DNA of 64,000 bases from Arsenicibacter rosenii (GCF_001870735.1 NZ_MORL01000009.1:124001-188000), one strand, 5' to 3'; counted from the first letter of the stretch, positions 50,437 to 59,339 are shown. Translations and numbers: made by a program. The notes: generated by a model from the letters alone, not told the origin.

Positions 50437-51036
50437 TTATAAACGACCACCACCGATGTCGAAGCCCAGTTTCACACCAACGTATGAATTGGAACTCTTA
50501 ATGGTCTGTGCAGTCATGAGGCTGATTTTCGTAGACGGCACATAGTTATATTCAACACCCATATTGAAGTGCCCGGCCTTGAAACCAACACGGCCCATTA
50601 AACCCAGCTTACGGGACGCCTCAACAGCCACATCGGATGTATTGGTCGATTGATTGCCGTCGTCGTAGGTAAAGCTGGTTCCGGCAACGGTATACAGACC
50701 CGCACCAACGCCGACATAAGGCCGGAAGTTGGTCGTTGTCAATAAATACGTACCTGTCAGCACGTATGAACCTGCGCCTTTCAGTTCACCGGATGTCTGC
50801 TGTCCGTTGATGGTTACAGCTTTGGCCATCAGGGCAAATTCGGCGCGCAGGCCAATGTCAATCTGGTCGTTTAACCCGTACTTTGGTTCTGTTGACACCA
50901 GCAGGCCGCCACCGGCACCGGCACCCGTCGGACGGGCATACCCCAGGGAAAGGTTCCACTTGAATGGTTGGAAATCCTGTGCAGATGCGGATGAAATGGC
51001 AGCACAAGTCAGTAATAAAGCGAATAGCTTTTTCAT
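50437..51036 (-). CDS. Outer-membrane beta-barrel protein (OmpW/porin-like family)
   Basis: A 199-residue protein with a signal peptide (KKLFALLLTCAAISSASAQ) and a pattern of about eight amphipathic strands: WNLSLGYARPTGAG, GLRAEFALMAKAV, GSYVLTGTYLLT, FRPYVGVGAGLYTV, GLMGRVGFKAGHFNMGVEYNYVP and YVGVKLGFDIGG. This matches the small outer-membrane beta-barrel families (OMP_b-brl type). It may act as a structural or minor pore protein; no substrate can be named. The gene is a single unit, divergent from the pse cluster. Confidence 0.87.
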   Translation of the reverse strand: MKKLFALLLTCAAISSASAQDFQPFKWNLSLGYARPTGAGAGGGLLVSTEPKYGLNDQIDIGLRAEFALMAKAVTINGQQTSGELKGAGSYVLTGTYLLTTTNFRPYVGVGAGLYTVAGTSFTYDDGNQSTNTSDVAVEASRKLGLMGRVGFKAGHFNMGVEYNYVPSTKISLMTAQTIKSSNSYVGVKLGFDIGGGRL

Positions 51037-51230
51037 GGTAATGTATCTTTTGTGTGTAGTTCAGGGCGCAAGTTACATGAACCCTTGCACATAAAATACC
51101 CCTACCCTGGTGGTATTTTGTCTACTTTTCCTTAAATTTCATGTAACTATATCCCGTTTTTTACGCTTTGTCACTTATATCATTCCTTCTAAGAAGGAGA
51201 CTTCATTTATTCTGCACCGGTAAAATAATT

Positions 51231-51238
51231 TATCTTTG
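51231..51238 (+). promoter_or_regulatory. Candidate -7 element of the pse cluster
   Basis: TATCTTTG, eight bases before the pseF ATG at 51247; no TTG at the usual distance upstream. The leader would be only a few bases long. Confidence 0.45.
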
Positions 51239-51246
51239 CCGGCATC

Positions 51247-51951
51247 ATGGGTAGCATTGCCATTATTCCTGCCCGCGGCGGCAGCAAGCGTATTCCGCGC
51301 AAAAACATCCGGCCTTTTCTGGGCAAACCAATCATTACCTACGTTATTGACGCCGCCATTCAATCCGGTCTGTTTGACGAAGTAATGGTATCAACCGACG
51401 ATGCTGAAATCGCGGCCGTTGCTGAGCAATACGGCGCGATGGTGCCGTTTTTCCGGTCGGCAAAAAACGCGGACGATCATGCCTCAACCATAGATGTACT
51501 GCTCGAAGTCCTGGATAACTATGCGGCTCAGAACCGCCGGTTCGACCATCTGTGCTGCCTTTACCCGACAGCGCCTTTCGTAACCGGCGATTTACTGAAA
51601 CGCGCCTTTCAGGCGCTGACCGACAAACAGGCCGACATTATCTATCCGTTGCAGCGATTTGATTTCCCGATTCAGCGTGCTTTTTTTCTCCGCGATGGCC
51701 TGATTCAATGGGCCGATCCGGACAACTACCTGAAACGCTCCCAGGACCTTGAGCCTGCCTACCACGATGCCGGACAGTTTTACTGGTTCGGGGCGCAGGC
51801 ACTGACGACACACCGCAACCTGCAAAAACTCAGGGCGGGCGGCATTGAGATAAACCAGATGCAGGCCCACGATATTGATACGGAAGAAGACTGGCAAATG
51901 GCGGAGCTTAAGTACCAGCTGCTCTACAAACACCCTGGACGTACATTATGA
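51247..51951 (+). CDS. pseF: Pseudaminic acid cytidylyltransferase PseF
   Basis: A 234-residue CMP-sugar synthetase that activates pseudaminic acid with CTP. The N-terminal nucleotide loop SIAIIPARGGSKRIPRKNIRPF is diagnostic of CMP-sialic/pseudaminic synthetases, followed by MVSTDDAEIAAVA, LCCLYPTAPFV and, in the second half, YHDAGQFYWFGAQAL and the substrate-binding HDIDTEEDW. It starts the pse block, divergent from the outer-membrane protein gene. The stop overlaps the pseG ATG by four bases. Confidence 0.92.
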   Translation: MGSIAIIPARGGSKRIPRKNIRPFLGKPIITYVIDAAIQSGLFDEVMVSTDDAEIAAVAEQYGAMVPFFRSAKNADDHASTIDVLLEVLDNYAAQNRRFDHLCCLYPTAPFVTGDLLKRAFQALTDKQADIIYPLQRFDFPIQRAFFLRDGLIQWADPDNYLKRSQDLEPAYHDAGQFYWFGAQALTTHRNLQKLRAGGIEINQMQAHDIDTEEDWQMAELKYQLLYKHPGRTL

Positions 51952-52937
51952 GTGGATCTGCATCAAAAACGATTTTCTTCCGTATGGACGGCGGCCCGCA
52001 GATCGGCCTCGGACACGTCATGCGGTGTCTGGCCCTGGCCGACATGCTGATGCCCGCGTTTAGCTGTACCTTCTGTATCTGCCAGCCTGCCGGACAGATT
52101 ACGCAGCTTCTGACTCAAAAAGGGATTTCGGTGCAACCGCTTGCCTCGCAGGACGTCTCCGGTTTACTGGACCTGTTGCCGGTCAACAGCCTGATTGTTC
52201 TCGACGGTTACCATTTCGACGAAACCTATCAACGCCATATCAAAGCGGCGGGCCATACGCTGGTGTTTATCGATGATCTGATGACCGGCCACCAGGTTGC
52301 TGACGTGGTTATCAATCATACCCCCGGCATCACCGCCGACCGTTATCTGGCAGAACCTTATACCCGGTTCTGCTTCGGGACGGCCTATGCGCTGGTTAAT
52401 CCGGTTTTTCAGCCCGCACCGCTACAACCGGAGAGCCCTTATGTATTGGTTAATCTGGGCGGCGCCGACCCGCAGAATATGTCCCGGCAGCTGGTTGAAT
52501 GGCTGCTGGAGTGCCCCGATCCGCTGGTAATCCGCGTCGTCCTTGGCGGTGCAAACGTACACGTCCCTACGTTTGCCAACCTCCCCGCCGACAGAGTTGT
52601 TATGTTACGAAACCTGTCCGTTCCGGAGATGGCCCGTGAAATGGAGCAGTGCCGGTACGCCATTCTTTCGTGCAGCACCGTTTCGTATGAGCTGGCAACC
52701 ATCGGCCGGCCCTTTATCGGTATCCAGACGGCCGGTAACCAGCAATACCTGGCTGATTTTTTTGAGAAAGAGAAACTGGCGGTCCATATCTTTACATGGC
52801 CACCGGATGCGGATCGTTTCCGGGAGATGATTCATGCCATCCGGCCGGATCAGGGGGTGGCGGCCCAGCGCCGCTTTCTCGATGGCCGGTCGGCCGAACG
52901 ATTCAGGGCATTATTTGATCACTTAACGACAAATTAG
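51948..52937 (+). CDS. pseG: UDP-2,4-diacetamido-2,4,6-trideoxy-beta-L-altropyranose hydrolase PseG
   Basis: A 329-residue GT-B-like hydrolase that removes UDP from the altrose intermediate. The N-terminal DGGPQIGLGHVMRCLALADML contains the catalytic histidine of the family; LIVLDGYHFDETY, VFIDDLM and the C-terminal LVNLGGADPQNMSR, VVMLRNLSVPEMAREM and GRPFIGIQTAGNQQYLADFF follow the MurG-like substrate-binding fold. It overlaps pseF by four bases and is followed six bases later by pseH. Length and motifs are typical. Confidence 0.92.
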   Translation: MSGSASKTIFFRMDGGPQIGLGHVMRCLALADMLMPAFSCTFCICQPAGQITQLLTQKGISVQPLASQDVSGLLDLLPVNSLIVLDGYHFDETYQRHIKAAGHTLVFIDDLMTGHQVADVVINHTPGITADRYLAEPYTRFCFGTAYALVNPVFQPAPLQPESPYVLVNLGGADPQNMSRQLVEWLLECPDPLVIRVVLGGANVHVPTFANLPADRVVMLRNLSVPEMAREMEQCRYAILSCSTVSYELATIGRPFIGIQTAGNQQYLADFFEKEKLAVHIFTWPPDADRFREMIHAIRPDQGVAAQRRFLDGRSAERFRALFDHLTTN

Positions 52938-52943
52938 CAATTC

Positions 52944-53486
52944 ATGGACATAAAGCTGCTTCCCCTCCAACACGAAGATATTGAACTGGTACGTTCCTGG
53001 CGAAACTCACCGGACGTTAGTCAATATATGTATACGGAGGCTGAAATTACCGCTGAACAGCAGGAAAACTGGTTTCAGAAAGTGAAAGATGATCCCTCGG
53101 GAAAATACTGGATCATTGAGTACAACGAGCAGAAAATCGGTCTGGCATCGCTGACGGGCATCAGTCATACGTTCAGCAGTTGTTACTGGGCCTTCTACCT
53201 CGGCGACACATCTGTCCGCGGCGGCGGCATCGGCTCAAAAATCGAATACAACGTCCTGGAGTATGTTTTCCAGGAGCTCAAACTGAATAAGCTGCGGTGT
53301 GAGGTGTTTGTGTTTAATGATAAGGTGATCTCGCTGCACGAAAAATTCGGATTCCGCCGTGAAGCCTACTATCGACAGCATGTCAAAAAACAAGGCCGCT
53401 GGCAGGATGTCGTGGGACTGGCTATGCTCCGCGACGAATGGGCAATTTACCGGGAGGCGATGCGGAAGAAGATTTACGGGGATTAG
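52944..53486 (+). CDS. pseH: UDP-4-amino-4,6-dideoxy-N-acetyl-beta-L-altrosamine N-acetyltransferase PseH
   Basis: A 180-residue GNAT acetyltransferase acting on the C4 amino group before PseG. The N-terminus LLPLQHEDIELVRSWRNSPDVSQYMYTE and the middle YWAFYLGDTSVRGGGIGSKIEYNVLEYVFQELKLNKLRCEV (acetyl-CoA loop RGGGIG) are typical, and the end RQHVKKQGRWQDVVGLAML matches PseH rather than RimI-type members. It follows pseG closely. Two hairpins follow before pseI. Confidence 0.9.
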   Translation: MDIKLLPLQHEDIELVRSWRNSPDVSQYMYTEAEITAEQQENWFQKVKDDPSGKYWIIEYNEQKIGLASLTGISHTFSSCYWAFYLGDTSVRGGGIGSKIEYNVLEYVFQELKLNKLRCEVFVFNDKVISLHEKFGFRREAYYRQHVKKQGRWQDVVGLAMLRDEWAIYREAMRKKIYGD

Positions 53487-53546
53487 GTAAGGCCCCGGCT
53501 CCGACAGCAAACTAGTACATCTTCGCCAAACTTCGTAATTTTGCAG

Positions 53547-53607
53547 GCCGGACGGAACCCGGCCTTATGCTTTTTTGATTCTGAAAGGCACACGGTGCCT
53601 TTTTAGT
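53547..53607 (+). terminator. Two consecutive terminator-like hairpins between pseH and pseI
   Basis: The first, GGCCGG (53547-53552) with CCGGCC (53560-53565), is followed by TTATGCTTTTTT. The second, AAAGGCAC (53584-53591) with GTGCCTTT (53595-53602), is followed by TTAGTTTTTT and lies 11 bases before the pseI ATG. A TAATTTTG at 53537-53544 could be a -7 element, but a start there would fall inside the first stem. Confidence 0.65.
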
Positions 53608-53617
53608 TTTTTACGCT

Positions 53618-54673
53618 ATGAATCAACCCATTCAGGTTGCCAATTGTACCATCAGCCCGGCTGACCGGCCGTTTGTGATCGCCGAGATGTCGGGCAATCA
53701 CAACCAGTCGCTGGAACGCGCGCTGGCTATCGTCGATGCTGCCGCCGACGCGGGGGCACATGCCATCAAGCTCCAGACGTACACCCCCGACACCATTACG
53801 TTCAACGGAGAGTCGGAAGAGTTTTATATCAGGGACAATCAATCGCTGTGGGCCGATAAGAACCTGTACAAACTGTATCAGAAAGCCTATACACGCTGGG
53901 AGTGGCACGCCCCGATTTTTGAGCACGCCAAAAAGCGTGGTCTGATCGCTTTCAGCTCGCCGTTTGATACTACGGCTGTTGATTTTCTGGAATCGCTGGA
54001 TGTACCGCTGTACAAAATCGCGTCGTTCGAAAATACGGACCATCTGTTGCTCAAAAAAGTAGCACAGACCGGCAAACCGGTGATCATGAGTACCGGCGTA
54101 GCCACGCTGGCAGACCTTTACGAATCGGTTAAGGTGTTGCGCGACAACGGCTGCAAAGACCTGATTCTGCTCAAGTGTACGAGCACCTATCCGGCCACGC
54201 CCGAAAGCACCAACCTGCTGACGATTCCGCACATGCGCGACCTGTTCAGCGTCTACACCGGTCTGTCGGACCATACGATGGGCATTGGCGCTGCGGTAGC
54301 AGCCGTGGCCCTGGGTGCGGTCGTCATCGAAAAACATTTTACACTCAGCCGTGCCGATGGCGGGGTCGACTCTGCGTTCTCGCTCGAACCCCACGAACTG
54401 CAAAGCCTGGTCACCGAAACCGAACGGGCGTTCCTGGCCATGGGGCAGATTAACTATACCCCGACGCCGAAAGAGCAGAAAAGTCTTCAGTTCAAACGGT
54501 CGCTGTATGTCGTTCAGGACATCAAGGCAGGAGAACCGTTTACGGCCGAAAACGTCCGGAGCATCCGGCCGGCCAACGGGCTGCATACACGCTACTACGA
54601 TCAGGTTCTTAACTCCGTCGCCACACAGGATATCCCCGCCGGCACCGCCCTGCGGTGGGACCTGCTTAATTAG
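53618..54673 (+). CDS. pseI: Pseudaminic acid synthase PseI
   Basis: A 351-residue NeuB-type synthase that condenses the 6-deoxy-altrose precursor with phosphoenolpyruvate. The TIM barrel has RPFVIAEMSGNHNQSLERAL, AGAHAIKLQTYTPDT, IKLQ-type metal/PEP region, and LSDHTMGIGAAVAAVALGA; the C-terminal SAF (antifreeze-like) domain begins near residue 290 (RSLYVVQDIKAGEPFTAENV). FTLSRADGGVDSAFSLEP is characteristic of PseI. It is separated from pseH by terminator-like hairpins and from the flippase gene by a further inverted repeat. Confidence 0.93.
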   Translation: MNQPIQVANCTISPADRPFVIAEMSGNHNQSLERALAIVDAAADAGAHAIKLQTYTPDTITFNGESEEFYIRDNQSLWADKNLYKLYQKAYTRWEWHAPIFEHAKKRGLIAFSSPFDTTAVDFLESLDVPLYKIASFENTDHLLLKKVAQTGKPVIMSTGVATLADLYESVKVLRDNGCKDLILLKCTSTYPATPESTNLLTIPHMRDLFSVYTGLSDHTMGIGAAVAAVALGAVVIEKHFTLSRADGGVDSAFSLEPHELQSLVTETERAFLAMGQINYTPTPKEQKSLQFKRSLYVVQDIKAGEPFTAENVRSIRPANGLHTRYYDQVLNSVATQDIPAGTALRWDLLN

Positions 54674-54682
54674 TGATTGGGT

Positions 54683-54729
54683 GAATGAGTGATTGAGTGA
54701 ATTTGGGACGTTCACTCAATCACTCATTC
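54683..54729 (+). repeat. GAATGAGTGATTGAGTGAA inverted repeat between pseI and the flippase
   Basis: Perfect 19-base arms at 54683-54701 and 54711-54729 with a 9-base loop. The sequence continues on both sides with further TGAATGAG/CTCATTCA copies (54674-54745), so it is a low-complexity, purine/pyrimidine-split palindrome like those at 7824, 10741 and 14413, though of different sequence. It may reduce read-through into the flippase gene. Confidence 0.7.
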
Positions 54730-54748
54730 ACTCATTCACCCACTTTCC

Positions 54749-56248
54749 ATGGGTATTATCATTCGTCAGACTATCTGGAGTTCGGCCTTTGCGTATGCAG
54801 GGATTGCGGTCGGTTTTGTAACGACCGGCATTATTATTCCTCAGGTACTGGAAACCGACCAGGTAGGTCTTCTGGGCTTACTGCCGTCCATTGCCGTCGT
54901 ATTGGCGCAGTTTGTAAACCTTGGCCTCAACGGGGCGGGTACGCGGTATTTCCCGTATTTCCGCGATGCCGGGCGGCAGCACAACGGCTATCTGCTCATT
55001 GTCTGCCTCTCGACGCTGATCGGTTTTGCGCTCTGTGCCCTCGGCCTTTTTCTGGCCCGCGACCTGGTCATTGAGCGCTACAGCAAGGAGTCGAAGCTCT
55101 TTGTAGACTATTATTATCTGCTGATTCCGCTGACGCTGCTAACGGTCTTTTTCAACATTTTCGACAACTACGCGCGGCTGCTGTACGACTCCGTTTCCGG
55201 TACATTTCTACAGCAGTTTTTCCAGCGGCTGCTGGTACTGGGCGCTGTCGGGCTATACTACTACGGGTTTGTCGATTTCGTCGGCTTCATGTGGGCCTGG
55301 CTGGGTGCGTATATTATTCAGACCATGCTGATGATCACCCGTGTGGTGCAGCATCACGGGCTGACGCTCAATCCGGCCTATGTATCGGTTAACCCCGCCA
55401 TGCGCAGGGAACTGATCTGGTATGCGGGCCTGACCTTGATGACCGGACTCTCATCAAGCATTATTCAGTCTATTGACAAGATGATGGTCAACGACGGCGA
55501 GGGGCTTTCCGATACCGGTATCTACACTACAATGTCCTATTTCGGAGTAGCTATTGGGTTGCCTGCCACCGCCCTGTCGAAGGTTGCCTATACGATCATT
55601 GCCGAAGCCTGGAAACGCAACGACCTCGACCACATTGCCGATGTCTACAAGCGCAGCTGCCTTAACCAGCTGATTATCGGGTGTCTGTTCTACATGGGTG
55701 TGGTTGCCAACATGCCGAATCTGGTCCAGTTTATGAAACCGGGCTACGAAGCAGGCTTTTACGTGGTGGTCTGGGTTGGGCTGGGGAAACTGGTCGATAT
55801 GGCAACGGGCGTCAACGGCATCATCACCGCCACCTCCCGCTATTATGCCATTGATACGGTTTTGTTTGTGCTGCTGGCTGGCCTAACCGTTGGCCTGAAT
55901 CTGATCCTGATGCCGTTGTATGGCATCAACGGTGTCGCCATCGGTGCTGCCGTTGCCACCACACTCTGGAATCTGGCACGAACTATTTTTGTATGGGCGA
56001 AATTCGGCATGCAACCGTTTACCTGGCATAACCTGGCGGTGCTGGTTGTGGCCGGCGGGGTTTTTGCTCTGGCGGTGTGGTATCCGTACGGCACCGGCAA
56101 ATCCCATGTTATTGCCGACATCATCATTCGCTCATCATTCATCACCATCCTGTTTGGCGGCCTTGTCTACGGGCTGCGGCTGTCGCCCGATGTCAATCAG
56201 ATGGTACACGGGCTCCTGAAAAAGCTTAACTTTGGCCGGTCCCGCTGA
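54749..56248 (+). CDS. Polysaccharide flippase (Wzx-like, oligosaccharide exporter family)
   Basis: A 499-residue protein with about 14 hydrophobic segments, starting IIIRQTIWSSAFAYAGIAVGFVTTGIIIPQ. Internal pieces such as QVGLLGLLPSIAVVLAQFVNLGLNGAGTRYFP, SSSIIQSIDKMMVND and AAVATTLWNLARTIFVW match the MATE/Wzx-like flippase family that moves undecaprenyl-linked glycan units across the inner membrane. It lies directly after the pse genes and before the methyltransferases and glycosyltransferases, so it would export a pseudaminic-acid-containing unit. No Wzy polymerase is seen. Confidence 0.9.
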   Translation: MGIIIRQTIWSSAFAYAGIAVGFVTTGIIIPQVLETDQVGLLGLLPSIAVVLAQFVNLGLNGAGTRYFPYFRDAGRQHNGYLLIVCLSTLIGFALCALGLFLARDLVIERYSKESKLFVDYYYLLIPLTLLTVFFNIFDNYARLLYDSVSGTFLQQFFQRLLVLGAVGLYYYGFVDFVGFMWAWLGAYIIQTMLMITRVVQHHGLTLNPAYVSVNPAMRRELIWYAGLTLMTGLSSSIIQSIDKMMVNDGEGLSDTGIYTTMSYFGVAIGLPATALSKVAYTIIAEAWKRNDLDHIADVYKRSCLNQLIIGCLFYMGVVANMPNLVQFMKPGYEAGFYVVVWVGLGKLVDMATGVNGIITATSRYYAIDTVLFVLLAGLTVGLNLILMPLYGINGVAIGAAVATTLWNLARTIFVWAKFGMQPFTWHNLAVLVVAGGVFALAVWYPYGTGKSHVIADIIIRSSFITILFGGLVYGLRLSPDVNQMVHGLLKKLNFGRSR

Positions 56249-56284
56249 GCCTGCTCTGCGGCTTTCTGCCTTACCAGATACATT

Positions 56285-57103
56285 ATGTGGCTGATCCGAT
56301 TTTTGTTTAAAGACTTATACCGCTCGCTGATTCATCCCGACGGACGCCGGTTTATGTGGCTGCTGTTCCGGTACGGGAGCTATCCGCGCAACCGCCCGAC
56401 CACGATCTCCTTCCGGAATTACCGCTTCAGCGTACCCGATGCCTTTTCCTTTGTGTGGCAGATCAAGGAAATCTTTGCCGACGAGTTTTATTGCTTTAAC
56501 GCATCGACTGCTCAGCCGGTCATTCTGGATTGCGGAGCGAATGTCGGTACAAGCATTGCCTACTTTAAACAGGTATACCCCGACGCCCGGATTATTGCGT
56601 TTGAAGCCGATGCTCACATCGGGCAGGTACTGGCCCAAAACCTGCGGCAGAATAATATCCGCGGCGTTGAGATTGTCAATAAAGCGGTCTGGACGCATAA
56701 CGACGGGGTTTCGTTTGGCAGCGGCGATGCCGACGCAGCATCCATTTTCTCCGAGAGCGACAAAACCCTTGTACCGTCCGTACGGCTGCGCGACTACCTG
56801 CTGCGGGAGCCGCGGATTGATATGCTGAAAATGGACATTGAAGGAGCCGAAACCGATGTCATTGCCGATTGTCAGGATGCGCTGGGCAATGTCCATAACG
56901 TCTTTATTGAGTATCACTCGTACATAGGGCATCCGCAGGGGCTGGCGTCTATTATCAATACTCTGGAAAAGAACGGGTTCCGGTACTACATCGATTCCAG
57001 CCAGAGCCGGACACGCCCGCTGGTGAACCATCATTATTCATCAGGCAACAATATGGATTTACAACTGAATATATTTGGCTTTAATCCTAAACATACGTCA
57101 TGA
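56285..57103 (+). CDS. FkbM-family methyltransferase
   Basis: A 272-residue enzyme with a class I SAM-binding motif PVILDCGANVGTSIAYFKQV and the acidic strand IIAFEADAHIGQVL. Residues DMLKMDIEGAETDVIADC are the second FkbM block. The C-terminal part (VFIEYHSYIGH, then a histidine-bearing tail) is usual. Such enzymes O-methylate sugars in surface glycans. It starts 36 bases after the flippase and overlaps the next FkbM gene by four bases. Confidence 0.9.
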   Translation: MWLIRFLFKDLYRSLIHPDGRRFMWLLFRYGSYPRNRPTTISFRNYRFSVPDAFSFVWQIKEIFADEFYCFNASTAQPVILDCGANVGTSIAYFKQVYPDARIIAFEADAHIGQVLAQNLRQNNIRGVEIVNKAVWTHNDGVSFGSGDADAASIFSESDKTLVPSVRLRDYLLREPRIDMLKMDIEGAETDVIADCQDALGNVHNVFIEYHSYIGHPQGLASIINTLEKNGFRYYIDSSQSRTRPLVNHHYSSGNNMDLQLNIFGFNPKHTS

Positions 57104-58056
57104 TTGAGAAGGTTTTACAACATAGCGAGCTAATCAACCACCCTCCTGTTCTGATCGATATTGGTGCATCCGGAAAACTTCACAGCCGCTGGCGGTCACT
57201 GGCAAAGTTTTCTACCTGCATCGCTTTTGACGCCGACGACCGGGATTTTGGCTATGTTGAGCAGGAGTCGAAAACGTTTAAAAAGCTCTATACTTTCAAC
57301 AACATCGTTACGGATACGGAGATAACCGAGGCCGACTTTTACCTGACCGCGTCGCCGCACTGCTCCAGCCTCCTGCGCCCGCGCCCGGACCTGATCACCG
57401 AGCACGCCTTTGCCCCGAAATTTGAGATTGAAAAAGTCGTTAAGCTGAAAACACGCAGCCTTAAATCAGTCCTGAACGAACTGTCTGTCAATCAGGTCGA
57501 CTGGATTAAAATCGACTCACAGGGTACCGACTGGCGGTTGTTCAACAACCTTGGCCCCGATATTCAGCCGAATGTACTAGCTGCCGAATTTGAGCCGGGC
57601 ATTACATCGGTGTATGATGGCGAAGACAAACTCTACACCCTCATGCACGAGATGGAAAAATGCGGCTGCTTCTGGCTGGCCGAACTACTGCCTAAAGGCT
57701 CTCCCCGCATTACGCCGGCGCTCATGGACAGCTTTTCCACCCATCCGTTCCTGAAAAAATTTGTACTGTTCTCACTGAAAGACAACGCGATGTGGGCCGA
57801 GATGACCTACCTTAACACGTTCCAGTCGGCAACGACCCGGAGCAAACGCAACCTGCTGCTGGGCTGGGTAATTGCTACCATTCTGAAACAACACGGGTTT
57901 GCCCTGATTCTGGCCGAAAAAGGAAAAACCGCCTATAACGATCCGGTTTTCGGGGAAATGATCAGCCATTCACGGCGGCAAATCTGGAAACGGGTGATTA
58001 CCATCCGGTTCTGGCCCGAAATCGTCAAAAAAGTAAATCTGCTTTTTGGGGCCTAA
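57100..58056 (+). CDS. FkbM-family methyltransferase, second and divergent
   Basis: A 318-residue enzyme. The SAM motif is PPVLIDIGASGKLHSRWRSL and CIAFDADDRDF; the later block VDWIKIDSQGTDWRLFNNLG corresponds to the DxEG motif of FkbM proteins with SQGTD in place of IEGAE. It resembles the preceding gene only at this level. The overlap of four bases with the upstream gene implies coupled translation. The C-terminal region (KRNLLLGWVIATILKQHGF) is hydrophobic and could contact the membrane. The sugar substrate is unknown. Confidence 0.85.
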   Translation: MIEKVLQHSELINHPPVLIDIGASGKLHSRWRSLAKFSTCIAFDADDRDFGYVEQESKTFKKLYTFNNIVTDTEITEADFYLTASPHCSSLLRPRPDLITEHAFAPKFEIEKVVKLKTRSLKSVLNELSVNQVDWIKIDSQGTDWRLFNNLGPDIQPNVLAAEFEPGITSVYDGEDKLYTLMHEMEKCGCFWLAELLPKGSPRITPALMDSFSTHPFLKKFVLFSLKDNAMWAEMTYLNTFQSATTRSKRNLLLGWVIATILKQHGFALILAEKGKTAYNDPVFGEMISHSRRQIWKRVITIRFWPEIVKKVNLLFGA

Positions 58057-58070
58057 GTCCCTGATTTTCT

Positions 58071-59339
58071 ATGCGTGTCACCTTACTCAATACGTTTCAC
58101 CGTAGTGGCGGAGCAGCCGTAGCGGCAAACCGGCTTCATCAGGCTTTTTTGCAGCACGGCCTCGACAGCACGCTGCTGACGGGTGCACCAACGCAGCAGG
58201 AAAAGCGGCTCGAAGCCCCCTCCGTTGTCTCCCTGGCCGATTCGTTTTGGGGCGATCAGCTGGCTTTTGCCCGGTTTGTGGGCGAACGGCTTTATTTTCT
58301 GCCGTATGAGAAGAACAAAGCCGTCCGGTTTCATTTTTCACCGGCTAAGTTCGGGGCCGATCTGGCCAGCCATCCGGCCGTTCAACAGGCGGATGTGCTG
58401 CACCTGCACTGGATCAATTTCGGTTTTTTGTCGCTGAATGGGCTCGACGATCTGCTCCGGCTGGGCAAACCGGTTGTCTGGACCCTGCATGACACGTGGC
58501 CGTTTACCGGTGGATGCCATTACCCGCGCGGCTGTGAGCAGTTCAAAACCCATTGTCATCAATGCCCTTACCTGCGCAAACCAGGCCAACATGACCTGGC
58601 ATACCGCATTTTCCGGCGCAAAACAGAGCTATTGAAGGGCGCACGGATCCATTTTACTCCGCCAAGCCGCTGGATGCAGCAAGAAGCACAATCGGGGACC
58701 CTGCTACGCGATTTTCCCTTTACAGTAATTCCGAACCCGGTTGATCAGACGGTTTTTGCCCCGCAACCACCGGACGCGGCGGCCAAACTGCCGGAGTTGT
58801 CAGCAGACCGCCCACGGTTACTGTTCGGAAGCGCCAATACCACCGATCCGCGCAAAGGATTTGCTTTTTTTGTTGAGGCGTTACGGATTTTAAAGCAACA
58901 CTATCAGGGTAAAGAGCCGGAAATCATACTATTTGGTAAAAGCAACGCCGCATATCTGGCAGATGTGCCCTATCCGGTCCGTTCGTTAGGGGTACTTCGC
59001 ACGGAAGAGGCGGTGGCAGCCGCGTATAATGCAGCTGATGCACTGGTCGTTCCGTCGCTGGAAGATAACCTGCCCAATACCATTGCCGAAGCACTTTCAT
59101 GCGGCACACCGGTCGTTGGGTTTAACACCGGCGGTATTCCTGAAATGATTGACCACCAGCAAAACGGGTATCTGGCTTCAGCGGGGTCAGCCGCCTCGCT
59201 GGCCCAGGGACTAGCCTGGCTGCTCAACCACGCCGATCCTGCCAGACTGCGTCAGCAAGCCCGGCTATCGGCCGAACGCCGCTACTCGGGCGCTGTCATT
59301 ACCCGACAGTTTAATGAGCTATATCATTCATTTTTATAA
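58071..59339 (+). CDS. GT4-family glycosyltransferase
   Basis: A 422-residue GT-B enzyme. The N-terminus VTLLNTFHRSGGAAVAANRLHQAF is the acceptor side; WTLHDTWPFTGGCHYPRGCEQFKTHC and CHQCPYL form a cysteine-rich loop seen in several surface-glycan GT4 enzymes. The donor side has VIPNPVDQTVFAP, LLFGSANTTDPRKGFAFF, and the E-x7-E region PSLEDNLPNTIAEALSCGTPVVGFNTGGIPEMI. It adds a sugar to the growing lipid-linked unit; donor and acceptor cannot be told. It is followed within five bases by the second palindromic repeat array. Confidence 0.9.
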   Translation: MRVTLLNTFHRSGGAAVAANRLHQAFLQHGLDSTLLTGAPTQQEKRLEAPSVVSLADSFWGDQLAFARFVGERLYFLPYEKNKAVRFHFSPAKFGADLASHPAVQQADVLHLHWINFGFLSLNGLDDLLRLGKPVVWTLHDTWPFTGGCHYPRGCEQFKTHCHQCPYLRKPGQHDLAYRIFRRKTELLKGARIHFTPPSRWMQQEAQSGTLLRDFPFTVIPNPVDQTVFAPQPPDAAAKLPELSADRPRLLFGSANTTDPRKGFAFFVEALRILKQHYQGKEPEIILFGKSNAAYLADVPYPVRSLGVLRTEEAVAAAYNAADALVVPSLEDNLPNTIAEALSCGTPVVGFNTGGIPEMIDHQQNGYLASAGSAASLAQGLAWLLNHADPARLRQQARLSAERRYSGAVITRQFNELYHSFL

